63,183 bases of DNA, taken from Piscicoccus intestinalis NBRC 104926. Its GTDB lineage: Bacteria; Actinomycetota; Actinomycetes; Actinomycetales; Dermatophilaceae. The notes beneath the pieces were generated by a model. That model was given only the letters and a program-made list of their open reading frames with translations, was not told where the DNA came from and searched no databases. The stretch spans positions 1 through 63,183 of the forward strand of contig NZ_BCNQ01000016.1 of assembly GCF_001515525.1 (NCBI RefSeq), written 5' to 3'. The translations under genes were made by a program, and so were the position numbers. This document shows positions 17,116 to 26,223 of the stretch, one piece after another (within the stretch, counting starts at the first letter, position 1; each line of letters begins with the position of its first letter).

Positions 17116-17983
17116 ATGCGCATTCGAGACAAGGTGTTCGTCGTCACCGGGGGCGGGAGCGGCATCGGGCGGGAGGTCGTGCTCGAACTCCTCGAGCAGG
17201 GAGCCCGAGTGGCCGCCGTCGACCCTGCGCGCCGCTGCCCTGGCCGAGACGCTGTCGATGGCGACCGCGCGGTGCGGCTGCGCTGCGGCCGGACGGTTGA
17301 GCACGCACGAACTCGACGTCACCGACTCCGCGGCGGTCCGCGCCCTGCCGGAGACGGTGACCGCCGCGCACGGGCAGGTCGACGGACTGCTCAACGTGGC
17401 CGGGATCATTCAGCCGTTCGTGCGGCTCGTCGACCTCGACGAGGAGCACGTGCGCCGGGTCATGGCCGTGAACTTCGACGGCGTGCTCACCACCGTGCGC
17501 GCGTTCCTGCCCGGGCTGCTGACCCGTCCCGAGGCGGCGATCGTCAACGTCTCGAGCATGGGCGGGCTCGCGCCGGTGCCCGGGCAGACGGTGTACGGGG
17601 CGAGCAAGGCCGCCGTCGGGCTGCTCACCGAGGGGTTGTACGCCGAGCTGCGCGGCACGTCGGTGACGGTGACCGCCGTCTATCCCGGCGGCGTGGCGAC
17701 AGGCATCAGCGAGAACAGCGGCGTGCGCATGGCCGGCCGCGAGACCGCACCCTCCGCGGCCCAGCAGCGGATGCTGACGTCGGCGCCCGCGGCCGCCCGG
17801 CAGATCGTCGACGGCATGGTCGCCGGCCGCTACCGCGTGCTCGTCGGCTGGGACGCCCGCGCAGTCGACCTCCTGAGCCGCCTCGCGCCCCGGTTCGCCA
17901 CCGAGCTCATCGCCCGCCAGATGGCCCGCCTCCTCGACCCCGCCCCCGAGCCCGCCGCGGCCGTGAGCCCGCCGCGTCCGTGA
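17116..17983 (+). pseudogene. SDR family oxidoreductase, frameshifted
   Basis: GGAGGTTGTC precedes ATG 17116, which starts MRIRDKVFVVTGGGSGIGRE, the NAD(P)-binding Gly motif of short-chain dehydrogenases. After GARVAAVD an extra C in the run at 17223-17225 (GACCCTGCGC) throws the frame. The next frame then gives LRAAALAETL, HELDVTDSAAV, LLNVAGIIQPFVRL, VNVSSMGGLAPVPGQTVYGA and SKAA (catalytic Ser and Y-x(3)-K), and ends ARLLDPAPEPAAAVSPPRP. Joined, the protein would be about 288 residues with every catalytic element intact. Either a one-base sequencing insertion or a very recent mutation. The substrate is unknown. Palindromic element copy 3 lies 120 bp downstream. Confidence 0.8.
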
Positions 17984-18102
17984 GCCCGCTCCGCCCGTGA
18001 GCCCGCTCCGCCCATGAGGCCGCACCGTCCGTGAGGCCGCCGCCCTCCGACCGTGACCGTCTCCGAGCGCCCGGCCCCGGGCGTCGGCTCGGCGGCACGA
18101 CC

Positions 18103-18172
18103 GTGAAAACTGCGTGTCGCGCTCAGGACTGCGACACGGACTGCAGTTCTCACCACGACACGCAGTTTTGAG
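18103..18172. repeat. 70-bp palindromic element, copy 3
   Basis: Starts GTGAAAACTGCGTGTCGC and ends ACGACACGCAGTTTTGAG, with core ACTGCGACACGGACTGCAGT. It is followed by GGAAGTG, as in copy 4. It separates the convergent SDR and decarboxylase genes. Confidence 0.88.
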
Positions 18173-18206
18173 GGAAGTGAGGCGAGGGTCAGGGACGCTC
18201 AGCGGG

Positions 18207-19665
18207 TCAGCGGGTCAGCGGGTCGGCGAGGTCAGCGGGGTCGGCGGGGTCGGCGCCGGAGACGGACTCGCGCAGGAGACGCCAGAGGGCCTCGACGTCG
18301 GCGCGCTCGGTGGGCTCGGCGCCGATGGAGACGCGCACCATCCAGCGCCCGTCGAGGGTGCTCGGCGACACGAACGCCCGGCCGCCGGCGTTGACGGCAT
18401 TCGCCCACAACAGTGTGTGTTCGTCGAGCGCCTCGCCCGCCAGCCCCTCCGGCTCGTGGCGCACGCACACCGTCTGCAACTGCACCGGCGCGAGCACGCG
18501 CCACCCCGGCTCCGCCTCGACCTGCGCGGCGAACCTGCGCGCGTTCTCCAGGTCGCGCCGCAACCGGGCCCGGATCGCCTCGGCCCCCTCGAGCCGCAGG
18601 TGGAACCACAATTTAAGGGCGCGGAACCGCCGACCGAGCGGGATCCCCCAGTCCTTGTACTGCACGACGTCGGCGTCGGCCGCCGAGCCGAGGTAGGCCG
18701 GGGTCGTCGACATGCACGCGATGAGGTGCTCGACGTCGCGCACGTACAGCAGCGAGCAGTCGAGGATCGTTCCCATCCACTTGTGTGGGTTCCAGCCGAG
18801 CGAGTCGGCGCCCTCGACCCCGTCGAACAGGTGCCGCATCTCCGGCAGTAGCATCGCCGCGCCGGCCATCGCCGCGTCGACGTGCACCCACGCGCCGAAC
18901 TCGCGGGCCACGTCGACGATCGGGCCGACCGGGTCCATCGCCGTCGTGCCGGTCGTGCCGACGGCCGCGACGACCACCGCGGGCCGGCGCCCGGCCGCGA
19001 CGTCGGCCGCCATCGCCTCCCGCAGCCTCCGGCCGCATCGCGTAGGTCACCGGGTCGACGTCGACGAACCGCAGGTTCTCCCGCCCGAACCCCGCGAGCA
19101 GCACCGCCTTCGGCACCGACGAGTGCGCCTGCGGCGAGGTGTACGCCACCAGCGGCTGCTCGACGCCCTGCAACCCGCCCGTCTCCTCGGACAGGTTCGA
19201 GGCCCGTTCGCGGGCGGCGATCATCGCGACGAGGGTGCCGGTGGAGGCGGTGTCCTGGATCGCGCCGCGCCACTGCGGCGAGAGCCCGCACAGCTCGCGC
19301 AGCCACTCGGTGACGACCTGCTCCACCTCGGTGAGGGCCGGCGCCGACTGCCACGTGATCCCCAGCGCCGCGACGCCGCTGCTCGCGATGTCGCCGAGCA
19401 CCGACGCCAGCGAGGCGTTGCTGGGAAACCAGCCGTAGAAGGCGGGGTGCTGGGTCTGCGTGATGCCCGGCACGACGATGTTCTCCAGGTCGGCCATGAC
19501 GGTGCTGAGCGGCTCGGCCTTTTCGGGCGCGTGCGGCGGCAGCGCGTCGCGGATCTCGCCGGGCACCACGCGCGATTCGACCGGCAGCTGCGGGATGCGG
19601 GCGCGGTGGTCGGCCACCCAGTCGACGAGGGCGTGGGCGGCGATGCGGAACTCCTCGGGCGTCAT
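18207..19665 (-). pseudogene. Pyridoxal-dependent (aromatic L-amino acid) decarboxylase, frameshifted
   Basis: The N-terminal part (from ATG 19665, MTPEEFRIAAHALVDWVADH) has HPAFYGWFPSNASLASVLGD and AIQDTASTGTLVAMIAARER, hallmarks of group II decarboxylases. After YAMRPE (about 19025-19030) the frame shifts. The next frame carries VVAAVGTTGTTAMDPVGPI, WVHVDAAMAGAAMLLPEMRH and SLGWNPHKWMGTILDCSLLY with the PLP lysine, then a normal C-terminal domain to residue about 485. A lost or gained base in GAGGCTGCGG (reverse strand) repairs it. Products would be amines from Phe/Tyr/Trp-like amino acids; the exact substrate cannot be read. GTG/ATG 19674 is an alternative start. The tail repeats ADPADPADLADPL. 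Confidence 0.82.
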
Positions 19666-19707
19666 GGCGCCCATTCTCGCGCCGCCGGGCGCCGGTGCGT
19701 CGGCGGC

Positions 19708-20556
19708 TCAGTGCGGTCGACTGCGCAGCAACTGCGCGAGCGAGATCGGCGGGTGACCGGTGAGGCGGGCGACGTCGTCGGTGACGTCGGCGACCTCACC
19801 GGCGGCGATCGCCGTGTACGTCGAGACCCACGCGTCGAGCTGCCACGACGGGGCGCCGAACGAGGCCCGCGATTCGTACGCCTCGGCCACCGTCTCCGGG
19901 TGGTAGCTCACCGTGCGGCCCGTCTCGTGGCCGACGATCTCGGCCACCTGGTACAGCGTCAACGACTCCGGACCCGTCAGCGAAAACGTCTGGCCCGCGC
20001 GGGAAGTCGGGTTCAGCAGCACCGCGGTGGCGGCGTCGGCGATGTCGTCCTGCGCCACGACCGCCACGCGACCGTTCCCCGCCGGGCCGCGGATGACCCC
20101 GTCGTCACCGACGAGATCGGGCATGAAGTCGGCGTAGAAGCAGTCGCGCAGAAACGTGAACGCCATGCCGGTGCCGCGGATGTGCTGTTCGGTCTCGTAG
20201 TGGTCGCGCGCGAGCGTGAACGTCGCGGTCGGCGTGGCGCCGTAGAACGAGATGTACACCAGGTGCCGTACCCCGGCCGCCGCGGCGGCGTCGACGAACG
20301 TGCGGTGCTGGTCGAGGCGGTCGGGGCTCTCGGAGCCGCTGACCATGAGCGCGGTGTCGATGCCCTCGAGTGCCGCGCGCACCGCCGCGCCGTCGCCGTA
20401 GGAGGCGGTCACCGCATCGGAGGCGGGCAGGTCCGGCGCGCGGGACGGGTCGCGCACGAGCAGCCGCTGGGGCGTGCCGGTTTCGGCGATCCGGCGCGCG
20501 ATCCGGCCGCCCAGTTTGCCGGTGGAGCCGGTGATCGCGATGGGGCGGGTGCTCAT
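19708..20556 (-). CDS. NmrA-like / SDR family NAD(P)-binding protein
   Basis: A 282-residue atypical short-chain dehydrogenase. It starts MSTRPIAITGSTGKLGGRIA with the G-x(2)-G-x(2)-G nucleotide-binding loop, then RHLVYISFYGATPTATFTLA, FTFLRDCFYADFMPDLVGDD and GPESLTLYQVAEIVGHETGR, closely following the QorB (NAD(P)H:quinone oxidoreductase 2)/NmrA layout. Members reduce quinones or act as redox sensors. ATG 20556 is preceded by ACGGAGG. The flanking genes (decarboxylase downstream, GH3 upstream on the same strand) do not suggest a shared pathway. Confidence 0.88.
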   Translation of the reverse strand: MSTRPIAITGSTGKLGGRIARRIAETGTPQRLLVRDPSRAPDLPASDAVTASYGDGAAVRAALEGIDTALMVSGSESPDRLDQHRTFVDAAAAAGVRHLVYISFYGATPTATFTLARDHYETEQHIRGTGMAFTFLRDCFYADFMPDLVGDDGVIRGPAGNGRVAVVAQDDIADAATAVLLNPTSRAGQTFSLTGPESLTLYQVAEIVGHETGRTVSYHPETVAEAYESRASFGAPSWQLDAWVSTYTAIAAGEVADVTDDVARLTGHPPISLAQLLRSRPH

Positions 20557-20661
20557 GGCTGCCTCCGTGAGTTGGCGTCCGGGGTTTCCACCGTAGGCCA
20601 GACCGGTGACGCGCGCCGAGGGAGTCGGGGCCGCGACGCGCGCCACCGGAACGACGAGCGG

Positions 20662-23057
20662 TCAGCGACCGATGACCCCGCCCCAGTCGAGCCCGAAGCC
20701 GAAGGCGTAGGTGTTGCCGGCCGAGTCGACGTAGGGCGCGGTGTCCTCGCCGACGTCCTCGAGCTGGGCCTCCACGGCGTCCATGTCCTTCGGGCTGGCG
20801 ATCGGCAGACGACCGGTCGGGTTGTAGCGTCCGGTTGCTACATCCAGGAGCGGTTCGTCGGCGATCGAGTAGCCGACGAGGATCGCGTCGACGTCCTTCT
20901 CGAACTCGGCCGGGATGAACGCGGTCTTGGCGCGCACCGCCGCGATGACCGGGATCGTCGTGCCCATGGCCTGCTCGACCTTGCGGACGGCGGCGATCGC
21001 CTTCTCGAGGGAGACGAGGTCGCGCTCGTTGCCGATCTTGGAGGTCTTGCCGTAGTAGGAACGGTTCTCCCGCGTGCCGTCGGGGCGCAGGTCACCGGCG
21101 ATCGACGTGCGGCGCACGTGCGGGCCGTCGGCGGTGTACGGCCTCCACTGCAGCGACAGCGGGTAGAACGTGCCGTCCTTGTTCATGCCGGCGCCGGTGA
21201 AGTTGTCGCCGTTGTCGGGCGAGCGCAGGCTCATGAGCACGAGGTCGACGTCGGACAGGTCGGGGATCGTGTAGTCGACGACCGCGCCGTTCGCGTCCTT
21301 GACCGGGGTGTCGGTGAGCACCCGGCCGAAGTACTTCTTGGCGACCTCGACGTCGATGGTCGGCCCGACGCGGTCCTGGGTCTCCTGGGAGAACACGCTG
21401 GGGAAGCCGTGCCCGATCGAGCTGGGGATGTAGACCGTCTTGTCGCGGTAGGCGCCGGACTCCAGTTGCCGGATCGTCGGCTGACCGGAGCGGGCGGCGT
21501 TCTTCAGCATGACGACGGAGGCGCGCTGGGTGGCCAGTCCGCGCTCCACCTTGTCGGCGCTGGCGACGACCGCGCGGGAGTGCGCGAGGTCGAGGTATGG
21601 GTTGTCGAAAAGCCCGGGCGCGAACAGCATTCGCAGGATGCGGGTGCCGGATTGACGGAATCGCTCGTCGGCGCTGATCGGGTTCTTGCCCGCCTCGAAG
21701 TCCTTCTGCCACATCGCATGTGCGGCCATGACCGGGGCGGTGCGGTTGTTGCCGCCGAACATGTCCAGGCCCGCGCGCAGCACCGCGTAGTGCCGCTGCT
21801 CGACGGTGGCGCTCTCCATGCCCCACGCCATGCCGAACGGCGAATTCGGGTCGGTGTAGCCGGTGGTCACGCCCCAGTCGGTGCACAGCACCCCGTCGTA
21901 TCCGGCCTTGCGCAGCTGGTCGATCTTCACCGTGTCGTAGGCGGAGCCGACGCGGTTGCCGGTCAGCGGCGAGCCGTCCTTGGCGATGGCGATCGAGTAG
22001 GAGCTCATCGCCGCGAGTGACTCTTTCGCGGCGAGGAACGGCTTGGTGTGCTCCTCGTAGTTGCCGCCGGGGTAGACCGCGTACTTGCCGGCGTTGAGGT
22101 GGGCCTCGCGGCCGCCCTCGCCCGGACCGTCTCCGGGCCAGTGCTTGATCATCGTCGCGATGGAGTCGGCCCCCCACCCGGTCGAACGGCCTTGCGCGTC
22201 ATAGGTGTTCTGCGACCCGTCGACGTACGCCTTGGCCATCGCGGAGGCGTGCGCGGTGTTCTCGCCGAACGTGCCGTCGACGCGCAACCAACGCGGCTCG
22301 GTGGCGAGGTCGATCTGCGGACCGAGGGCGGTGGTGATGCCCATCGCGCGGTACTCGGCCGAGGAGGTCTTCGCGAAGTCGAGCATGGCGTCGATCGAGA
22401 ACGTTGCGGCCAGACCGATGTTCGACGGGAACCGGGAGATGTCGGTGCCCGGGGCGTTGTAGGCGGAGTCGTTGCCGGCGGTGGAGCGCGGGTCGGAGGA
22501 GATGTTCACCGGCACGTACGGCTCCTGCGCCGAGACGAGGGTCTCGGTGAAGGCCTGCGCGGCGTTGGTCCACGTGACGTTGGCGTTGACGTCGTTGGGG
22601 CCCGCGTTGAGCACGTTGCGCAGGTGATCGTCGCGCAGGTAGGTGCGCTGCGCGTCGGTCAGGCCCTTGGCGAACTCGCGTTCGTGGCTGCTGAACAGCA
22701 TGAGCCTTCGATCTGCGGGATCGTCAGCTCCTGCGCGAGGGCCTTGGCCCGCTCGTCGGGGGTCTTGCGCCAGTCCTCCCAGGTGTCGAGCGTGCCGTTG
22801 GCGTTCATGTCCTTGAACGCCAGCTCCCCGGAGCCGGTGCGCTCGCGCAGCAGGGTGACCTTGCCGCCGGGCACGTAGCTCAGGGTGGCGCCCCCGGGAT
22901 TGGTGACGACGGTGAACGTCGTCTTCCCGTCGGAGACGGTGCGTTCGGTGGGCGACGGGCCGCGCGGGGAGCCGGAGGCGGGGGCGGTGGCGGCGAGGGT
23001 CGTCCCGGTAGCGAGCAGACCCACGACGACAGCGGCGAGGGTGCGGCGTGCACGCAT
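20662..23057 (-). pseudogene. Secreted glycoside hydrolase family 3 protein, frameshifted
   Basis: From ATG 23057 (AGAAAGGAA upstream) the protein starts with a Sec signal peptide, MRARRTLAAVVVGLLATGTT, cleaved around LAATAPASGS, then DMNANGTLDTWEDWRKTPDE and LAQELTIPQIEG. A missing C near 22703-22706 breaks the frame; the other frame resumes LMLFSSHEREFAKGLTDAQR and runs 679 residues. GH3 motifs: TALGPQIDLATEPRWLRVDG, IKHWPGDGPGEGGREAHLN and YDGVLCTDWGVTTGY with the nucleophile Asp. The GH3 C-terminal domain follows (MLKNAA). Joined length is about 797 residues. It should cleave beta-glucosides or related glycans outside the cell. One added base restores everything, so error or very recent loss. 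Confidence 0.85.
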
Positions 23058-23141
23058 GACGATTCCTTTCTGGCGGGTGAGCGACACACTGCCACTAAGG
23101 AATTCATCAGCTCACGAAAACGCCTTGAGAAATTCTCGGGC

Positions 23142-23468
23142 TCAGTGCACGGAGCCGGTCTCGATGAGCAGCACACCGCCGACCGTGACGGCGATGCCGA
23201 GTGACATGAGCCAGGTCAGCGACTCGTCGAAGAGCAGCCGAGCGAGGATCGCGGTGAGCACGACGCCGGAGGCCGACCAGATGCCGTAGGCGACGCCGAG
23301 TGGCATGCCGAGGGTGAGTACGACGGCGAGCAGGCCGAAGGCCGTGACGTATCCGACGGCGACGGCGAGATACCAGGGCCGCCGTCCGGTGGCGGCCATG
23401 CGCAGCGACAGCGTGCCGCCGACCTCGAAGAGGATCGCGCCGATGAGGGCGAGCCAGGCCATGGTCAT
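23142..23468 (-). CDS. SMR family efflux subunit (second gene of pair)
   Basis: A 108-residue four-helix small multidrug resistance protein: MTMAWLALIGAILFEVGGTL contains the conserved membrane Glu (about residue 14) that carries protons and drug. Later motifs are PLGVAYGIWSASGVVLTAIL and the last helix SLGIAVTVGGVLLIETG. The start overlaps the stop of the upstream SMR gene by four bases (ATGA at 23465-23468), so the two are translated together and probably form a heterodimer like EbrAB or YkkCD. Substrates (quaternary ammonium compounds, guanidinium or other cations) cannot be determined; no guanidine riboswitch was recognised upstream. Confidence 0.88.
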   Translation of the reverse strand: MTMAWLALIGAILFEVGGTLSLRMAATGRRPWYLAVAVGYVTAFGLLAVVLTLGMPLGVAYGIWSASGVVLTAILARLLFDESLTWLMSLGIAVTVGGVLLIETGSVH

Positions 23469-23848
23469 GCCGGCCGTTCGGCGTCGACGCGGCGGTGGGC
23501 CCCGCCGGAACCCAACTCGATGAGCAGCACCCCGACGATGACGAGCCCGATGCCGATGCCCATGACGAGGGTGATGGGCTCGCCGAAGACGACGAGCGAC
23601 ATGATCGCGGTGAGCGCGACGCCGCCGGCGGCCCACAGGCCGTAGGCGACCCCGACCGGAACCCCCGTGCGCAGGGTGCCCGCGAGCAGGGTGAACGCGA
23701 CGAGATAGGCGACGACGACCAGTGCGTACCAACCGGATTGGTCGATCGCAGCGCGCAGCGACAGCGACCCGGTGACCTCGGAGACGATCGCGGCCACGAG
23801 GCAGATCAGGCCTTTGGTGTTGGCGGAGTGGCTCGGTCGGGTGCGCAC
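23465..23848 (-). CDS. SMR family efflux subunit (first gene of pair)
   Basis: A 127-residue four-helix SMR protein. The key Glu is present in LICLVAAIVSEVTGSLSLRA; further motifs are GVPVGVAYGLWAAGGVALTA and IGIGLVIVGVLLIELGSGG, followed by a polar tail of about 13 residues. The extended N-terminus (VRTRPSHSANTKG) comes from GTG 23848, the only start in frame. Unequal tails on paired SMR genes often impose opposite membrane orientations, which would fit a heterodimer. The gene leads the two-gene operon; the divergent GNAT gene begins 85 bp away. Confidence 0.86.
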   Translation of the reverse strand: MRTRPSHSANTKGLICLVAAIVSEVTGSLSLRAAIDQSGWYALVVVAYLVAFTLLAGTLRTGVPVGVAYGLWAAGGVALTAIMSLVVFGEPITLVMGIGIGLVIVGVLLIELGSGGAHRRVDAERPA

Positions 23849-23932
23849 GCCCGCCAGTGTGACTGGCCTCGTGGCGGGGGGCGCATCCGGGGTTGGTGGC
23901 CTCGACGCAGGCGTCGGGGCGATGATCGGGAG

Positions 23933-24442
23933 ATGAGGCGCATCGAGGTGGCCGGGCCCGCCGACGCCGCGGTCGCCGGGCGGCTCCTGGCGCAGTTCAA
24001 CGCCGAATTCGACACGCCCTCACCGACGGCCGAACAGTTCGCCGACCGGTTCGCGCGGCTGCTGGCGCGGGAGGACGTGCTCGTTCTGCTCGTCAAAGAG
24101 TCCTCGCCAGGCGGGGAATCGGTCTCCGGTGCAACGGGGTTCGCGTTCATCACGCTGCGTCCGACGCCGTACTACGACGGCCCGCTCGCGCAGCTGGAGG
24201 AACTGTACGTGGTGCCCTCGCTGCGCGACCGCGGCATCGGCACCCAGCTGCTGCACACCGCGCTGGAGGCGATGCGCGGCCGCGGCGCCGGGGAGATGCA
24301 CATCAACGTCGACGAGGTCGACACCGACACCCGCCGCTTCTACGAGCGCCACGGCTTCACCAACGTCGAGGCCGACGGCCGCATGCTCTGCTACGTGCAA
24401 GAACTCTCCCCCAATGCCCCTGAACCCGCCCCTGAGACCTGA
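23933..24442 (+). CDS. GNAT family N-acetyltransferase
   Basis: A 169-residue single-domain acetyltransferase (PF00583). The acetyl-CoA site is LEELYVVPSLRDRGIGTQLL, followed by the C-terminal strand pattern MHINVDEVDTDTRRFYERHG and FTNVE typical of GCN5 enzymes. The start ATG follows GGGAG at short distance. The acceptor is unknown; the N-terminal half (VAGRLLAQFNAEFDTP) resembles GNATs of the aminoglycoside/small-molecule type but not specifically. The C-terminus is Pro/Glu-rich. Palindromic element copy 4 begins 10 bp after the stop. Confidence 0.85.
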   Translation: MRRIEVAGPADAAVAGRLLAQFNAEFDTPSPTAEQFADRFARLLAREDVLVLLVKESSPGGESVSGATGFAFITLRPTPYYDGPLAQLEELYVVPSLRDRGIGTQLLHTALEAMRGRGAGEMHINVDEVDTDTRRFYERHGFTNVEADGRMLCYVQELSPNAPEPAPET

Positions 24443-24451
24443 AACCCTCTC

Positions 24452-24521
24452 CTGAAAACTGCGAGTCGTGGTGAGAACTGCGGCACGGACTGCAGTTCTC
24501 ACCACGACACGCAGTTCTCAG
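24452..24521. repeat. 70-bp palindromic element, copy 4
   Basis: Starts CTGAAAACTGCGAGTCGTGG and ends ACGACACGCAGTTCTCAG, with core ACTGCGGCACGGACTGCAGT. It is followed by GGAAGTG. It lies between co-directional GNAT and YnfA genes, 38 bp before the YnfA start. Confidence 0.88.
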
Positions 24522-24558
24522 GGAAGTGGGGGACGCGGTTTTCGGGGAGGTTGGGGGG

Positions 24559-24891
24559 ATGGTTGCTCGGTCGATGCTGTTGTTCGTGCTGGCGGCGCTC
24601 GCGGAGATCGGGGGTGCGTGGCTCGTCTGGCAAGGGGTACGCGAGCAGCGCGGCCTGCTGTGGATCGGGGCGGGCGTGATCGCCCTCGGCGCCTACGGGT
24701 TCGTCGCCACCCTGCAGCCCGACGCGAACTTCGGGCGCATCCTCGCCGCGTACGGCGGGGTGTTCGTCGCCGGGTCGCTGCTGTGGGGCATGGTCATGGA
24801 CGGCTTTCGCCCCGACCGGTACGACGTCGTCGGCGCCCTGGTGTGCCTGGTCGGAGTCGGCATCATCATGTACTCCCCGCGCGCCGGCTGA
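24559..24891 (+). CDS. YnfA family (UPF0060) membrane protein
   Basis: A 110-residue four-helix protein matching UPF0060/Ynf[61 protein letters not shown] and [20 protein letters not shown], with the family motif DGFRPDRYD between helices 3 and 4. YnfA is a distant relative of SMR transporters and has been linked to cationic dye efflux; the helix-1 Glu is retained. Start ATG 24559 has GGGAGGTTGGGGGG upstream. Its nearness to the SMR pair (less than 1 kb) may be a coincidence. Confidence 0.9.
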   Translation: MVARSMLLFVLAALAEIGGAWLVWQGVREQRGLLWIGAGVIALGAYGFVATLQPDANFGRILAAYGGVFVAGSLLWGMVMDGFRPDRYDVVGALVCLVGVGIIMYSPRAG

Positions 24892-25097
24892 CCGCGCGCC
24901 GGCTCCCCGCCCCCGCTCCCCGCTCCCGCTGACTGCGCGCCCAGCTGACCGCGGGCCCCGACGAACCGGGCGGGCCGCCCCGGTGGGGCAGGCATTAGCG
25001 GTGCCTGTTGCGCCGCGTCGCCGGTGACCTACCGTGGAGGCGGCCGGGCGCCACAGGTCCCCGCCCCCACAACTCCCACCCGCGAGGAGCGGTTCAC

Positions 25098-26123
25098 ATG
25101 CGCGGAACGATCATCTACGGCCCCGGCGACATCCGCGTCGAGGACCGACCGGAGCCGCAGATCCAGGAGCCCACGGACGCGGTGATCCGCACGGTGGCCG
25201 CGTGCGTGTGCGGCTCTGACCTGTGGCGGTACCGCGGCATCGCGCCGGTGAGCGAGCCGACTCCGATCGGCCACGAGTACGTCGGGGTCGTCACCGACGT
25301 CGGCGCCGACGTCGCCACCGTGCGGCCCGGCCAGTTCGTCGTCGGCGGCTTTCTCACCAGCGACAACACGTGCGTGCTGTGCCGCAAAGGCGCGCACGCC
25401 AACTGCCTGCACGGCACCGGCTACGACGGCTGCCAGTCCGAGTACATCCGGGTGCAGAACGCCGACGGCACGCTGCTCGCCACGGGCGGCCCCGACCAGA
25501 TGCCGCCGCCGGAGCTGATCCCCAGCCTGCTCGCGCTCTCCGACGTCGCGTGCACCGGCTGGCACGCCGCGGTCTGCGCCGGCGTCGCCCCCGGCGCCAC
25601 CGCCGTCGTGGTCGGAGACGGTGCGGTCGGCCTGTCCGGCGTGCTCGCCGCTGCCGCCCTCGGCGCCGAACGCGTCATCGCGATGAGTCGGCACGCCGAC
25701 CGCCAGGAACTGGCGCGCGTCTTCGGGGCCACCGACATCGTCGCCGAGCGCGGCGACGAGGGAGTCGAGGCCGTGCACGAGCTCACCGAGGGCGTCGGCG
25801 CCGACTGCGTGCTGGAGTGCGTCGGCACGCAGGATTCCGTCGTGCAGGCCCTGCGGTGCGCGCGCCCCGGCGGCCTCGTCGGCTGGGTCGGCGTGCCACA
25901 CGTGGCCGACCTTCCGCAGGAGCACATGTTCTGGAAGAACGTCGGCCTGCGCGGCGGGGTCGCGCCCGTGCGGGCCTACCTGCCCGGCCTGCTCGAGCGG
26001 GTGCTCGGCGGCTGGACCGACCCGGGCCGGGTCTTCGACCTGACGCTGCCCCTGGAGCAGGCCGCGCAGGCCTACGCCGCGATGGACGAACGCCGCTCGA
26101 TCAAGACGCTGCTCACGCCCTGA
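25098..26123 (+). CDS. Zinc-dependent alcohol dehydrogenase family protein
   Basis: A 341-residue medium-chain dehydrogenase starting MRGTIIYGPGDIRVEDRPEP. Catalytic zinc ligands are visible in VCGSDLWRYRG (Cys) and PIGHEYVGVV (His-Glu). The structural zinc loop TCVLCRKGAHANC shows three of the usual four cysteines. The Rossmann site is VVVGDGAVGLSGVLAAAALG, then DCVLECVGTQDSVVQALRCA. Family members oxidise alcohols or polyols with NAD(P). GAGGAGCGG precedes ATG 25098. Upstream 24892-25080 is non-coding and C-rich with no clear promoter. The C-terminus ends ERRSIKTLLTP. Confidence 0.9.
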   Translation: MRGTIIYGPGDIRVEDRPEPQIQEPTDAVIRTVAACVCGSDLWRYRGIAPVSEPTPIGHEYVGVVTDVGADVATVRPGQFVVGGFLTSDNTCVLCRKGAHANCLHGTGYDGCQSEYIRVQNADGTLLATGGPDQMPPPELIPSLLALSDVACTGWHAAVCAGVAPGATAVVVGDGAVGLSGVLAAAALGAERVIAMSRHADRQELARVFGATDIVAERGDEGVEAVHELTEGVGADCVLECVGTQDSVVQALRCARPGGLVGWVGVPHVADLPQEHMFWKNVGLRGGVAPVRAYLPGLLERVLGGWTDPGRVFDLTLPLEQAAQAYAAMDERRSIKTLLTP

Positions 26124-26223
26124 GCGCCCGAGGCGCCTGCGAACGCCCGGCTCCGACGCCGCCTCCGACGGCCGCGTCCCACGCCCGCCTCCGACGGCCG
26201 CGTCCCGCCTCCGAACGGCCGCC

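Noticed and set aside
18712-22020. A 1102-codon forward frame opposite the decarboxylase, NmrA-like and GH3 genes
   Set aside because: It spans three genes of clear family on the other strand and shows no domain of its own.
23142-24891. Integron or resistance island around the SMR pair, GNAT and YnfA genes
   Set aside because: No integrase, attC-like site, transposase or composition change; these are common chromosomal families.
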